64,000 bases of DNA from Zizania palustris (lineage: Eukaryota > Streptophyta > Magnoliopsida > Poales > Poaceae): NCBI GenBank assembly GCA_019279435.1, contig JAAALK010000289.1:8562342-8626341 (forward strand), written 5' to 3'. The translations under genes and the position numbers were made by a program. Positions 32,341-43,386 of the stretch are shown piece after piece. Each line of letters begins with the position of its first letter. The first letter of the stretch is position 1. A model generated the notes under the pieces. It had not been told where the DNA came from, ran no database searches, and was given only the letters and a program-made list of their open reading frames with translations.

Positions 32341-33440
32341 CTACGGAAAGTAACGCTTCAGGTGCTCCGCGTGCCAAGTATGCTTCAGCTCCTCGCCTTC
32401 CAAGGTGGCAAGCCGGTAAGAGCCCGGGCGTCCGGACCTTGTTACAATGTATGGTCCTTCCCATTTGTTGCCTAGTTTGGTGGGAGCGGCCACCGCGCGA
32501 AGGACGAGGTGCCCCGGCTGGAACTCATTGTGTTTGACTTTGGGATCGTACCATGCCTTTGTCTCCTTCTGATACTGAGAGAGGTTGGCAACGGCTCGCA
32601 GCTGCGTCTCTTCGGCCAGGTCGAGGGAGACGTTGTGCTCTTCATCGGCGTCGGGTGCTGTGACGCTAGCGAACCGGCTCGGAGCTCCATTGGGGTCATT
32701 GCTTCGTCGCCGAACAGGAGGCGGAATGTGGTGAAGCCGGTAGCTCGGGAAGTGGTGGTCCGGATGGACCACAAGATCTTCGGCAGCTCGTCGGGCCACG
32801 ATCCTTTGGCTAAGCCAACGATGCATTTGTTGAGGCCCGAGAGGATGTGCCCATTAGCTCACTCCATAGCCCCATTAGACAGGGGATGCCGCACCGCGGC
32901 GAAGCAGAGCTGGACCCCCAATTCGTCGCAGAATGCCCGGAAAGCCCAAGCATCGAACTGCGTTCCGTTGTCCAATGTGAGCTGCCTAGGCACTCCAAAA
33001 CGGCACACGATATTTTGCCAGAAGAATTTCTCGATGCTTCGGGATGTGATGGAGGTCAGTGGCTCAGCCTCGACCCACATGGAGAAATATTCGATGGCGA
33101 CGACAACAAAGCGCAGGTTGCCTTTTGCTCTAGGAAATGGTCCAATGAGGTCCATGCCCCATCGGGCCAACGGCCACACAGGAGGGATGGGTAGCAGGCT
33201 GGTTGGGGGCCGGTGACTGTGCCGCCCCATCCACTGACAGCCTTGGCAAGTGCGGATGAGTTCTTCGGCGTTGGAAACGATAGTGGGCCAGTATACGCCC
33301 TGCCGGAGAGCTTTGCCCGCGAGGGCCTGTGGTGCCAGGTGGCTCCCACACAGCCCCTCGTGGATTTCTCGGAGCATGGTCACTCCGTCCGAGTGAGAGA
33401 TGCAACAGAGTAGCGGAGAACATACCCCCGACTTGTATAG
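32341..33440 (-). pseudogene. G2 integrase
   Basis: On the minus strand: HHCC zinc region (REIHEGLCGSH ... CQGCQW), then core motifs GMDLIGPF, TLDNGTQF and NGAME with exact DD35E spacing. The codon after the catalytic Glu is TGA where G1 has Arg, consistent with a CGA-to-TGA lesion. Reading resumes as ANGHILSGLNKC and continues, with a frameshift in the region after the core, to a C-terminal GPYIVTRSGRPGSYRL domain. It ends HLKRYFP at 32341. Close to G1 integrase throughout. Confidence 0.86.
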
Positions 33441-34215
33441 GATGCCGTTGATGACCTGGAAGGACCTTGCATGGAGCTAGAGGTGAACTTGGTCTGGGCT
33501 AGGATGATCGTCTTCGCTGCCCGCGAGCGTGCGCGGGATGGGCTCCCGCCAATCGCCATCGACCGTACACAGGACTGGAGCTGGCCGAGGTGACGGCGGG
33601 GGCTCATCCGAGGCGGAGGTGAACGCCTCGCTACGAGGAGGCGCCGAAGGTTGGATGATCTCCTCGAAAAAAGCGCCCGGCGGCAAGGCTTGAGCTCCTG
33701 CCCCGGCTTTGGCGAGGGCATCAGCTTGGCCGTTTTTGCCTCGTGGGATGTTTTGGATGGATATACCCTTGAAGGATGCTTCGAACCTGCGGATGGCGTC
33801 GAGGTAGGAGGCAAGGTCTGGGTGCTTAGCCTAGAAACTCTTGTTGATGTGCCCGGCGACTACATGGGAATCGGTCTTGATGACCACGCGCGCTGCTCCT
33901 AGCGCGTGCGCCTTGCGGAGACCCAAGAGGACCCCTTCGTACTCGGCGATATTGTTGGTAGCCTTGAAGTTCAGGCGAGCGGAATACAAGAGGCGGCGAG
34001 GTAGACCAACAAGGGGCTGTCGGGCCGGGGTGTGGAAAGGGCCACGAGGCCGGAGATATACTCTTTGATTTGTTCGAAACAGTCTTGACATTCGGGGGTC
34101 CACGCGAAATGCTTTGAACCGCGAAGCGCCTTGAAGATGGGCAAGCTTCGTTCTGCTGATCTTGCTAAAAATCGTTCGAGGGCTGCCAACCGCCCTGCTA
34201 GCTTTTGTGCTTGCT
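33441..34215 (-). pseudogene. G2 RNase H region with internal deletion
   Basis: After the RT thumb the Gypsy-type RNase H begins (FEQIKEYISGLVALS, LLVYLAAS) and breaks off at about 33996. The archaeal-type RNase H continues immediately with YSARLNFKATNNIAEYEG, IKTDSHVVAGHIN and GQADALAKAG. Compared with G1 about 480 bp are missing, removing the rest of the first domain and the first catalytic aspartate of the second. Neither RNase H could work in this copy. Confidence 0.8.
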
Positions 34216-35030
34216 TCAAGTTCTAGGGGGGAACATGTTCTGCAATGCATTAACTTGCGTTGGGCTAGCTTCATTGCCTCGGCTGGAGACCAGATACCCA
34301 AGCAGCTTCCCTGCGCGTGCTCCGAAGACACACTTTTCTGGATTGAGCCGGATTCCACACCGCCGGAGGCTATCGAAGGTCTCGGCTATGTCCGAGCCGT
34401 GATGGCTCTTGGTGGTACTTTTGATGACGATGTCGTCCATGTAAGCTTCCACATTACGTCCCAACTGATGACCCAAGGCTTTGGAGATCAGTCTTGAAAA
34501 GGTGGCCCTTGCTTTGCGGAGGCCGAAGGGCATCCGGAGGTAGCAGAATACTCCAGCGGGGGTGACGAAACTTGTTTTGACCTAGTCTTCGGGCTTTAAC
34601 CAGATCTGGTGATAGCCGGAATAAGCGTCGAGGAAACTGAGGAGCTCTGCTCCGGCTGTGGAATCAACTAGTTGGTCAATGCGAGGCAAGGGGTAGGGGT
34701 CACGGGGGCAAGCTTTATTCAGAGAGGTAAAGTCGATACACATGCGCCATTTTCCAGATGTTTTCTTCTCGACAAACACTGGGTTAGACAACCAGTCGGT
34801 ATGACTCACTTCCTAGATGACCCCTGCTCGAAGCAGCTTCTCTGTCTCAGCCTTGGCGAGCTCGGCTCGTTCGGTGGAAAGCTTCCGGAGCCCTGGCGGA
34901 CCGGCCGCGCCTTCGGATCGACGGCCAGTGAGTGCTCGATGATCGAGCGGTCGACGCTGGTAATGTCTTCATCGGACCATGCGAAGATGTCGAGGTTGCC
35001 ACGGATGCTTCCTTCAAGCTGTGCCGACAC
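34216..35030 (-). pseudogene. G2 reverse transcriptase
   Basis: SIRGNLDIFAWSDEDI leads in. KWRMCIDFTSLNKACPRD, SFLDAYSGYHQIWLK, MPFGLRKARATFSRLI and YMDD (34432-34443) follow, with RLNPEKCVFGARAGKLLGYL behind. Stops and frame changes lie near 34809, 34580 and 34216. It is about 70% or more identical to G1 RT by eye. Catalytic residues are present. Confidence 0.87.
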
Positions 35031-35043
35031 CGCCGGCTCCAGA

Positions 35044-35056
35044 CCCCCCCCCCCCC
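35044..35056. repeat. Poly-C run in G2 (13 bases)
   Basis: This homopolymer disrupts the protease-RT linker frame, where G1 reads PI-stop-FSKGLSP. It could be real slippage or a consensus error. Confidence 0.8.
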
Positions 35057-35838
35057 GAACTTGATCGGGTACTCCTTCCCGTCTTGGACTAATATCTTTG
35101 TAATGACCTCCCCCTCCGGGAGAGGTTTTGCTGGGCGGCCCTTCTTCCCAGAGTCTCCGCCGTCGGAGTGGCTGGCTCCTCCTGCACCTTCGCGGATGCT
35201 GTGGATCTGTCGCGGCTCCAATGGCGCCGAATGACCGTACTCGACACGGCGGGCTGCGGCCTGGTCACCCAGGATCGACAACACCCCACCCGGAGTCGGC
35301 ATCTTGAGGCATAGGTAGTTGTGATGCGCGATGGCTCCGAAGCGGTTGAGCATTCCCCTTCCGAAGATGGCGTTGTAGGCGTACGGGGCGTCGACCACGT
35401 CGAACAGGATCTCCTCGCAGCGCCGAAGGAGGGAGTCGCCGAAGGTCACCTCCAGCGCGACCTGGCCCAGGGCATCGAGCGGGGGGCCTGCGAAGCCCTG
35501 GAGTGGACGGGAAGCCGGCAGGAGGTGCTTGCGCGACAGGCATAGCTGATCAAAAGCCTGCACGAAGATGATGTCAGCGGAACTCCCCCCCCCCCCCCGT
35601 CAACCAGGATGCGACGCACCTCGACTCTGGCGATGTCTGCCGAGATAACGAGGGGATCGGCGTGCGGGAACTTGACTCCGGCGGCATCTTCGGCGGTGAA
35701 GGAGATGGGAACATGGGACCATTCAGGGAGGGCCGAGGGGTCGGAGGTGCCGATATGCCCGACCTCCCGGATGTAGTCTCGCCGCTGGCGCTTGGACAGG
35801 GTTCCCAGAAGTCCCCCTCTGGATATGGGGAGGACCAC
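35057..35838 (-). pseudogene. G2 aspartic protease region
   Basis: KRQRRDYIREVGHIGTSD and FTAEDAAGVKFPHADPLVIS lead to ILVDGG, where the expected SSADI is replaced by a run of glycines because of the poly-C tract at 35585-35598. Past the tract, IIFVQAFDQLCLSRKHLL and LEVTFGDS ... DAPYAYNAIFGRGMLNRFGAI read on in another frame. The catalytic Asp-Gly-Gly remains but the loop is destroyed. Confidence 0.8.
35585..35598. repeat. Poly-C run in the G2 protease active-site loop (14 bases)
   Basis: On the minus strand the Gly-Gly codons expand into 14 G where about 6 would be expected, shifting the frame exactly at the DGGSSAD loop. Confidence 0.85.
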
Positions 35839-35998
35839 TCGCTTTCCCCGATCCGGCGCATCTTCAAGCTTGGGGGCCTGGGTCCTGCCAAACTCCGGGG
35901 CTAGGCGTAGGACCTCCGGCTCCTCGCCACGCCCGACTACCTGAACTGCTTCGGGGCGGGGGACTGGGATCCCCTTGTCGGTGGAACTGCGACCGGCA

Positions 35999-37407
35999 TT
36001 ACGCTCGAGGTAGTCGCTCCGCAGGGCGAGTATGGTTCGGTAGGAATCGGTGTCGTGGCTCCGGTTTTCGCCGTGGACGCTGCAGTAGAAGGTGGCTCCT
36101 CCGGAGAGTGCTCGAGGCGGAGCCTTGGCCCCGACGGAACGGCTTCCGCTGGGCGTGTGCAGATGCTTGGCGGGGGCTCGGGGGGTAATGTTGAGGACTT
36201 CCCCCCGAAGATGCTTTGGGCCTCGTCGAGAGTCCCGGTGGATGGAGTCCTACCGGCCGAACTCTTGGCGGCGGAAGTCGGGAGCGGGCTTGCTCCCGGC
36301 TGAGGTCCAGCGGGGCTTCATACGTCCTAGCGCTCTGGGCCCGGACAGGGACTATCATCGCTTGCCGGCGCATCTGGCCCTCTTTGGACCGGGCGTATTC
36401 CTCGAAATACGTCATGAGTTGTGCCACCGAGGAGATGGGCTTTCGGTGGAGCTTGTCGAGGAGGCCTGGGTGGGTGACGCCTTCTCGGGCAGCATCAATG
36501 ACGGAGGAAGTCGAAAGCCTCTTGATCTGGGCCTTGGTGTGCGCGAAGCGTTGGGAATACTGCTGCAACGTTTCTCCGGGCTGCTGCTTCACATGAAAGA
36601 GGCTCCTGGTAGGCATAGGGGCCACGAAGGTCCCTTGGAAATTGTTGACAAATTTCTTCCTCAGTTGATCCCACCAATGGATGGTCTCGGGTCGGAGCGA
36701 CCAGAACCACCGAAGGGCGATCCCTTCGAGCGCCAGGGGGAAGCATTTAGCCATGGTGTCTCGGCTTCCCCCTGACGCTTCTATCGCCAGGGCATACGAA
36801 CGGGAGAACTCCCCGGGGTCGGAATCCCCAGAGTACTTGGGAAGCTTGGCGGCGCGAAACTTTTAACCGAAGCGCACCCTTTGAAGGTCCGGGTGCAGGG
36901 GGACTCTTCGTCGTAGGACGCATTTTCTCCCTCCGCCAGATCCTCGTCATCGCTCAGCGCCACGGCCACAGCCTTCGCGGCGCGGAGGGGCTCCGGAGGG
37001 CGGAGCGACGCCTCCTGGCACCACAAGGCTAGTTCTGCCTTCAGCCGAGCGTTCTCAGCGGCCAGGGCATCAGCTTGGCTCCCGCTTCCTCCTGAAGCGG
37101 TATCGGGGTCCCGCGAGCAGACGTAGTCGGTCCGAAGGGACACCACCGGGGGTCCGCTCGGAGGACGCTGCTCCGGCGGCTCCTCCGGCAACCCTGCCAG
37201 GTTGACGGAGGCTGGCTCAGGTACGCTGACAGGGCCCCGGGCCTCGGGCGTCCCTTCCGGCACCTGGGTTGGCTCCAGGGAGGGCGCCCCAACGGGCGCA
37301 ACAGTGGGGGCCGGAGGACTGGGGTCAGGGACCGGAGCAGGCTCGACCCCGGCGGCGCGGGCTGACCGGTGCAGAGGAACCGTGCTCGCTCCCTTCCGAC
37401 CCGACAT
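35999..37407 (-). pseudogene. G2 gag
   Basis: The ATG at 37407 (MSGRKGASTVPL) starts a Pro-rich N-terminus and a short helix (AAENARLKAELALW). A frameshift near 36893 leads to the capsid (SYALAIEASGG, MAKCFPLALEGIALRWFW, WWDQLRKKFVNNFQGTF, QYSQRFAHTKAQ) and a basic tail. The zinc-knuckle site at 36040-36084 keeps the spacing of G1 but its last Cys is Tyr (TGC to TAC). The Trp codons here show what the TAG/TGA stops in G1 gag used to be. Confidence 0.85.
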
Positions 37408-37450
37408 GCTTTGGTGAGTGGGTGTAGACGACGCTAGCTTCTTGAACTAA

Positions 37451-37470
37451 GGTCCCCACGGACGGCGCCA
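37451..37470 (-). promoter_or_regulatory. Primer binding site of G2
   Basis: TGGCGCCGTCCGTGGGGACC on the minus strand, two bases after the 5' LTR. Nearly the same as in G1. Confidence 0.85.
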
Positions 37471-37472
37471 AC

Positions 37473-38052
37473 TGTTGGAATGACGGATCGGACCAGCAGG
37501 TTTTCTTAGTGGGAATGAGAGTAGTGTATTCAATGCTCCTTGAGCCTGTGTCTTACAACTATAGTTGGGGGGTATTTATAAGGCGCCCCATCCAGAGGAC
37601 CAAGCGCCTCTGGACCGCCAACGGCTACATGGCTAGACGCCGGTCGGTAGTACAGACAAAACGGACGATACACAGTACAGACAAGAAGATTCGACTCTGA
37701 CAGCGTATCAGCCGTGTCGGACACTGCCTGCACCGCCCGACACGGCTCAGAGGATCGCGATCCTGTCTCCCCGTATATTTGTCTAGTCCTTTTCCCGCCA
37801 ACACTCCCTCCGGATTCACTACCGCGGGCCGAGGGATGGCCCCCGGCAATCTTCTCCCGGAGGGTGGCCTCCGGCGTCCTTCTCCCGGAGGGTGGCCTCC
37901 GGCATCCCTCTCCCGGAGGGTGGCCTCCAGCATCCCTCTCCCGGAGGGTGGCCTCCAGCTTCATCGCCCGTAGGTCCTAGCCCCTCCGGCACCAGGCTTC
38001 GGACCCGCTGGTTGTGGGCCCCCTTCAGCTGTTGGGATTATCTCCCCCAACA
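37473..38052 (-). repeat. 5' LTR of G2
   Basis: 580 bp with TATAAATA on the minus strand (37573-37580) and the four 27/28-bp repeats near 37853-37964. Partner of 26634-27212. Confidence 0.92.
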
Positions 38053-38184
38053 GGTATCAAATACCCGTCGAATAGTTGTAACACCTTCAAATTTCTCTAA
38101 GTCTCTGAATATGAAAATATTCCTTGTGTATACTGTTTTCCTACTATACAGGTTAAAATCGGAGAAGCGTATTCGAGGGGCTAC
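38053..38184 (+). promoter_or_regulatory. End of G1 internal region with purine tract
   Basis: This short non-coding tail ends GAGGGGCTAC at 38175-38184, immediately before the 3' LTR start TGTTAGGGG. It shows that G1 resumes after G2. Confidence 0.8.
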
Positions 38185-38679
38185 TGTTAGGGGAAAATAC
38201 TTCACCCTCAGGACTTTAGAGATTGACAGTCAAAGATAACTTATCGGCTTCGAAGCTCGTGCTTATGCCCGAAGGTGGTGAAGTTTCTAAGCCAAAAGGT
38301 GCTTCGGCTTACAATTCGAAGGTACCCTCCGCAGGCTTTGAAGCTTCGATGGAAAATAGCAAGACTGATAAGATGTTTGACTTATCTTCCTACTACGGGT
38401 AGTTTTTACCATTTGAACCCTATTTGTGGTACCGAATAGTTTCCACTATGTCGGTTGTAATTGAGGGGTAAATAGGTCTTTTCCTTAGGATTTTTGCCTA
38501 TAAATACCCTCCTTCTTATCCTGTAATAGGCATCGAATACTCAGCTATTCAATACATAATTTCAGACTACTTAAGCTATTATCCAATTCGGAGGCTTGAG
38601 ATAGTTCTCAACACAAATCCACTGTTTATGTGTATTCTTAATCTTAGAGAACCTGTTAGCGTAATCTTTTGCACCAACA
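38185..38679 (+). repeat. 3' LTR of G1
   Basis: 495 bp, TGTTAGGGG to CACCAACA. The TATA box TATAAATA at 38499-38506 is intact here. About 30 differences from the 5' LTR by eye. Confidence 0.92.
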
Positions 38680-38684
38680 CCCTC
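38680..38684. repeat. Target site duplication CCCTC, right of G1
   Basis: Exact partner of 4628-4632. Copia B sequence resumes here. Confidence 0.92.
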
Positions 38685-39390
38685 CTTCTAGCAAAAACAC
38701 TCGGCAAGTAGTCGAGCTTTGTTGCGCACCACAACCCCATCTTCACCTTGCTTTTTTTTGAACACCCACTTGGTGCCTATGGGGTTGCATACGGGTGGCA
38801 GCTCAACCAATGTCCAAACCTAATTGTGGACAAAATTATCAAGCTCTTCTTGCATGGCATTAATCCAATTTGAATCAGAAAGAGCATGAGAAACATCTCT
38901 GGGCTCAAAAGAGGCAAAAAAACACAGACTCAGCAAACACAGAAAGCGAGTCAACAGAAGAACGCAAAGTTCTCTCAGTAAGATCATCGATGATGAGCTC
39001 TGAGGGGTGATCACGCTGAACTGCTCGGGATCCCAGGTGATTTCAAGTCACCTCACCGGAGTCAGCAGCTGGCACCTCTGGACTCCACTAAGGGGGCTCA
39101 ATCAAAGTGGAAGAAGTGATCAGAGGTCCGCCCTCGTCCTCAGTCGAAGTCTCAGAAGGTGAAGGATTTGCAGGCTATGCAGAAGGCCTACCCTCATCAA
39201 CAGCTGGAATGTCATCATCTTCCTCGAAGATGGACTCTCCAAGCTCATCATCTCCAGAAAGCTCAAAAGAAGGAGTCAATGAAGGCAAGGACTCATCAAA
39301 AGAAACCTCGCAAGTCTCGACAAGCTGCTGGGAGTCGAGGTTCCAAACACGGAAGCCTCGAGAATGCAAAGCATAACCAAGAAAAACTCC

Positions 39391-39576
39391 ATCCCAGCAA
39401 CGAGACTCAAACCTGTCCAAATGCCCTCCCTTCTTGAGCACAAAGCACTTGCAGCCAAACACTCACAAGTGGCTCACCTTGGGATCCCAGCAACGAGACT
39501 TAAACCTATCCAAATGCCATCCCTTCTTGAGCACAAAGCACTTGCAGCCAAACGCTCACAAGTGGCTCACCTTGGG
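39391..39576. repeat. 93-bp tandem duplication in Copia B pol
   Basis: Two copies, 39391-39483 and 39484-39576, differ at a few bases. Each encodes the VFGCKCFVLKKGG-type block. 93 bp is 31 codons, so the duplication keeps the frame. Confidence 0.88.
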
Positions 39577-40800
39577 ATATCTACCAGACCGCAATTCATA
39601 TGAAGTCTTACCTAGGTAAGCTCTAAGAAAAATGTGGTTGTCCAGATAGCAAGCCGTGTTCATGGCTTCAGCCCAAAAATGCCCAGGAGTCCTATGCTCA
39701 TCGAGCATCGTCCTGGCCATCTCGACTAGCGTGCAGTTTTTTCGTTCCACAACGTCGTTCTGTGGGGGGAGTGTAAGGAGCAGAAAATTGATGATCAAGA
39801 CTCTGATCACTACAGAAGCTGACAAACTGAGAGTTCTTAAACTCAGAGCCGTTGTCAGAGCGAATTGCTCGCATCTGACCATTGTTCTCGTTCTTCAGCT
39901 TCAAAATCAGGTCATGAACAAACTGAAAAGTCTCATGCTTAGACTCCAAAAAGAAAACCCACGAGAATCGAGAAAAATCGTAAATGATCACAACCGTGTA
40001 CCACTTCCCACCGACTGAGCGTACCGGAGCTAGACCAGCAGTGTCCATGTGTAATAGCTCTCCCGGGTTCAAAGTCATCACCTGAGTCACTGGTGAGTGA
40101 GAAGCGGCAACCATTTTCCCGTGACGGCAAGGATGGCAAACTAGATCCTTCTCCATCTTAAGATTGGGCAATCCTTAGATGAGGTCCATAGAACTCAATC
40201 TGACTAACAGATCAAAACTCAAATGACCTAACCTCCTATGCCACTTCCAGAGCTCAGAGGAGGATCCAGCAATCAAACAACAAGAAGGGCCAAAAGAACT
40301 AGAGAAGTCAATCCGAAAAAGCTTACCGAAGGTTAAGATCTAGCAAACCAAAGACCCTCTAGAATCAACCACAGAAGACATGCCCTTCTTAAAACGAACC
40401 TCTAAACCATCCTCAAGAAGTTGCGAAACAGAAATCAAATTGAAATTCAAATTTCCAACCAAAGCAACATTCTTCAAACAGAAATGGTGACAGATGCGAA
40501 TTGAGCCAATGTTGTGTACCTTCCCTTGACCACTGTTGCTGAAGGTGATGTACTCCTTGGAGCTAGGGGGAGAGAGACTAGAGAACCATCTACGATGTCC
40601 CGTCATGTGGCAAGAGCATCCTGAATCCATGATCCACAGGTCCTCTAGTCCTCGATCCTGCATAGTCAGTTGTCGTAAGAAGGAGAAATGGTCTGGCACC
40701 AAGTTTAGCAAAAGAGCTAAACCAGTCTCAGCCACGAGGACTAGAGCCTTATCCAAAATGACCTGGAGCTCTACCGGAGCGAACACCACCCTCTAGAGCA

Positions 40801-43321
40801 CGGGCAGGAAAGTCGTCTCCTCTACCACCACCTACATGATGTGGCCTGGTCTCTAGCCTCTCCCCGCATCGAGGAACTCTCAGTCTACCACCCTGCTGGT
40901 AGAACTATTCCTGCCGACCACGAGCTCTCTCTGCTCTCTCAACCCGCTTCCTCCTGAAGCAAAACTCCTCAAGATGCACGTCTCTCTAACAGTACTCACA
41001 ATGGTAGGTGGGCTTCTTGGGATGTGGTTGAGGCTTGGGGTTCTTGGGCTTGGTGGTGTTTCGTGTAGACTCTTTGGTGTGAGAGGGTCCAGGTAGAGAG
41101 TCTAGAGAAGTGTGGAGATGTTTGGGCTTTGGGACCTAGATGGGCTTCTTGGGTGGAGCTTTAGGCTGTTCTTGAAACACTCCATCCTTGGGTTGACTAG
41201 CCTGAAAAGAATCTGTGGAGTGAGTCTTGGGATATCTCTATTCAGGAGTCATATTACTCCACTCCACTGCTCAGATAATGGCACTATCAAAATCATCTTT
41301 GGTATAGGTGTAACCTACCCCAAACCCATCATGTCTCTTAAACTAATGGATCATCATGCTGAGCTGTGGCTCTCCGGCACTTACCCAACTCAGGATCTGA
41401 CGGAGGTAAAAGTTCTCATTCTAAACATCAACTAGCTCCTCTCTCAAGGAAGCTAGTACCTCCACCTAAGACAAGCAGGTCTCACACTCTCTATCGACTT
41501 GGACAGACTTCTCAGCTTTCAGCTTAATCAACTCCAATCTAAGAGACAAGCAGTTCTCACAGAGAGTGGGCGAAACTAACAATTTCTCAAGCTCTAGCCT
41601 AGTCTGCTCCAGTTCAGCTCTGACTCTCTCCAACTCGCCCAACTGCTCATCACCCTTGGCTTTCAGCTCAATTAAACTAGCTAGATAGGATTGGTAGTCT
41701 ACACAGGGCACAACAACAGTGGCATGAGCATCTTTCATCTCTAGCTGAGTGCTCTCAAGCTCAATGGACAAATAATCCCTCTCATCTACCCTCTCTGTGT
41801 ACCTAGACTTAAGGGTCGTCAGGTCACATAGTAACACCTCACAGTTTGGGCACTCACTGCTACCACCCAAGCATGGGGAAGAAGATAGACTCTGAATCCT
41901 GTCATTGGCCATGACAAGCTCACTCTCCAGCTCATCTATCCTCTTCTTAGCCCCTCTAAGTAGTTTCTCCTGATATCTCAACTCCGAACGGTTCTCTTCA
42001 AGTAAATCAACGACTTCTTGTTCATAGGAAGATACCTTTTCATCGTCGTCGTCGTCAGAGTTGTCGAGGGAGACCTTCTCTTCCTTATCCCCAAGAGCCA
42101 TTGAGCAGAAGCTCTTGCGGGATCTTTGGCGGTGATGTGAGCGGCTCTTCGGCCTGTCCCCGAAAGCCATGAAGCAGAGGACCGCCGGATCATCCTTGTC
42201 CTTCCCCTTCCTGATCACAATCTCCTCATCGCTTGAGCTTGATGAAGAGGAAGAAGACGAAGACCACTTGGAGTAGCTTCTCTCCATCTCGACGAAGAAG
42301 GCCATGTCTCGCTTCTTGTTCTCACACCGGTAGTCCTTCAGGGCCTATCTGAAGAATCTTGTCTTGGGCTTGCCCTTTGTGAAGGAGGAGCTGTCGTGCC
42401 TGCCAAAGTCGTAGGAGCCACCACCGGTACCCTTCTTGTGACCATTGCGCTTGGGGCAGTCAGCAATGAAATGACCTGGATCACCACACTCAATGCATCT
42501 GGATTTTGTGCCGTGTCTTTTGAACATTCACTTATCATAGAGATGATGCACCCAGTTGTTAAACAGACACAGATCATCATCTCCTAGCGACTCAAGCTGG
42601 TCCTCAGTGATAGACATCAAGGAGAACCTAGCACAGCTCATAGAATAGGAGTCAACCGAAGGTGTAGCAAGGGCCAGGGTTTTTGATCCAGAGCCAGTGA
42701 GATTTGATCTCAACTGGATATCAACCTCTGTGGCCTTGAGCTTGTTGAACAGCTCTGAAATTGTCAAGGTATCATAAGAGGTGCTCTCAATGATAGAGGA
42801 TACCTTGATCTCCCAGATCTTAGGGTCCAAGGTATGGAGAACCTTGAGCGCCTGCTCATGATCTGAGACCAGCTGAACTCCCTCGGCCTTGTTGGCCCAA
42901 AGCTTGTTGATAATCGATTGAAAACGACCAAACAAGGCTTCAACATATTCACCCGGCTTCTTTGTGAAATTTTCATATTCACTCCAGTATGTCTAATAGA
43001 GGCGGGCCTTGACCTGGTCTGTCCCCTCATGGTGTGCCTAGAGGGTAGCCCAGATCTCTCTAGTAGTGTAGAGATGGCTCACACGCTCAAATTCAGTGGG
43101 ACCTAAACCAGAAAACAAAATGTTCACCCTTTATTGTTGTTCTGATGCTAGGCGATTATATCAGGAGATGTATGCTCAGCAACATGCAATATGGTGGAAG
43201 TAGCGTGAACACAAATGTCCCAAATGTCCGTGCTCTGGCTCATGAGATAGGCTCGCATGCGAGTCTTCTAATAAGTATAGCCAAAAGCTTCTAGGGACGG
43301 GACCTTTCCAGAAGAAGTCAT
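40801..43321 (-). pseudogene. Copia B gag
   Basis: The ATG at 43321-43319 (MTSSGKVPSLEAF) starts gag. Decayed capsid sequence follows (MFGRFQSIINKLWANK, LHTLDPKIWEIKVSSI). The first knuckle is CIECGDPGHFIADC (42456-42497). A Ser-rich, acidic segment and a 280-residue coiled-coil frame (41466-42305; RIDELESELVMANDR, EQTRLELEKL) come next, then a poorly readable stretch. A second CCHC site at 40959-41000 (CEYC ... H ... C) has all four ligands but one stop inside. Confidence 0.82.
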
Positions 43322-43372
43322 GATCACTACTTAGGTTTAGAACCGGTTAAGGTATGGAAAAGCCCTAACCAG

Positions 43373-43384
43373 GCTCTGATACCA
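43373..43384 (-). promoter_or_regulatory. Primer binding site of Copia B
   Basis: TGGTATCAGAGC on the minus strand beside the 5' LTR, complementary to initiator Met tRNA. Confidence 0.92.
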
Positions 43385-43386
43385 CT

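Larger units (their letters stand above)
26634..38052 (-). mobile_element. G2, complete Ty3/Gypsy Tat-like element nested in G1
   Basis: 11,419 bp with LTRs of 579 and 580 bp (TGTTGG ... CCAACA), a primer site at 37451-37470 and a purine tract at 27213-27225. Gag-pol is on the minus strand and an antisense gene on the plus strand, the same plan as G1. Flanks are GGGGT and GGTAT, so no clean 5-bp target duplication is seen. G1 sequence resumes on both sides. It is clearly more GC-rich than G1, especially 27600-31400. LTR divergence by eye is about 5%. Confidence 0.9.
4633..38679 (+). mobile_element. G1, complete Ty3/Gypsy Tat-like element with two nested insertions
   Basis: Two LTRs of about 494 bp (4633-5125 and 38185-38679) are bounded by a perfect 5-bp target duplication. 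A primer binding site follows the 5' LTR, and a purine tract (GAGGGGCTAC) precedes the 3' LTR. Removing C1 with one target copy and G2 leaves about 11.8 kb, a usual Tat size. Domain order is gag, protease, RT, RNase H, a second archaeal-type RNase H and integrase. A tandem array and an antisense gene follow. Having both RNase H types is diagnostic of the Tat lineage. LTR divergence by eye is about 6%, so the insertion is old. Confidence 0.9.
38680..40800 (-). pseudogene. Copia B pol N-terminal part: protease, integrase and linker
   Basis: From 40800 leftward: protease motif LWIMDSGCSCHMTG, pre-integrase with CHPCRHGKM, integrase core MDTAGLAPV, SDNGSEF and the QQNG region (frameshifted, so the Glu motif is damaged), then DEHRTPGHFWAEAMN. 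The variable linker follows, and SNWINAMQEELDNF and the start of RT lead up to 38680. A stop lies just before the G1 insertion. Many frame changes occur. It continues at 4632. Confidence 0.82.

Noticed and set aside
31797..32537. Long plus-strand frame (246 codons) with a 12-residue repeat
   Set aside because: It is a product of the 36-bp array, which is stop-free in several frames on both strands, and it overlaps antisense integrase sequence at its end.
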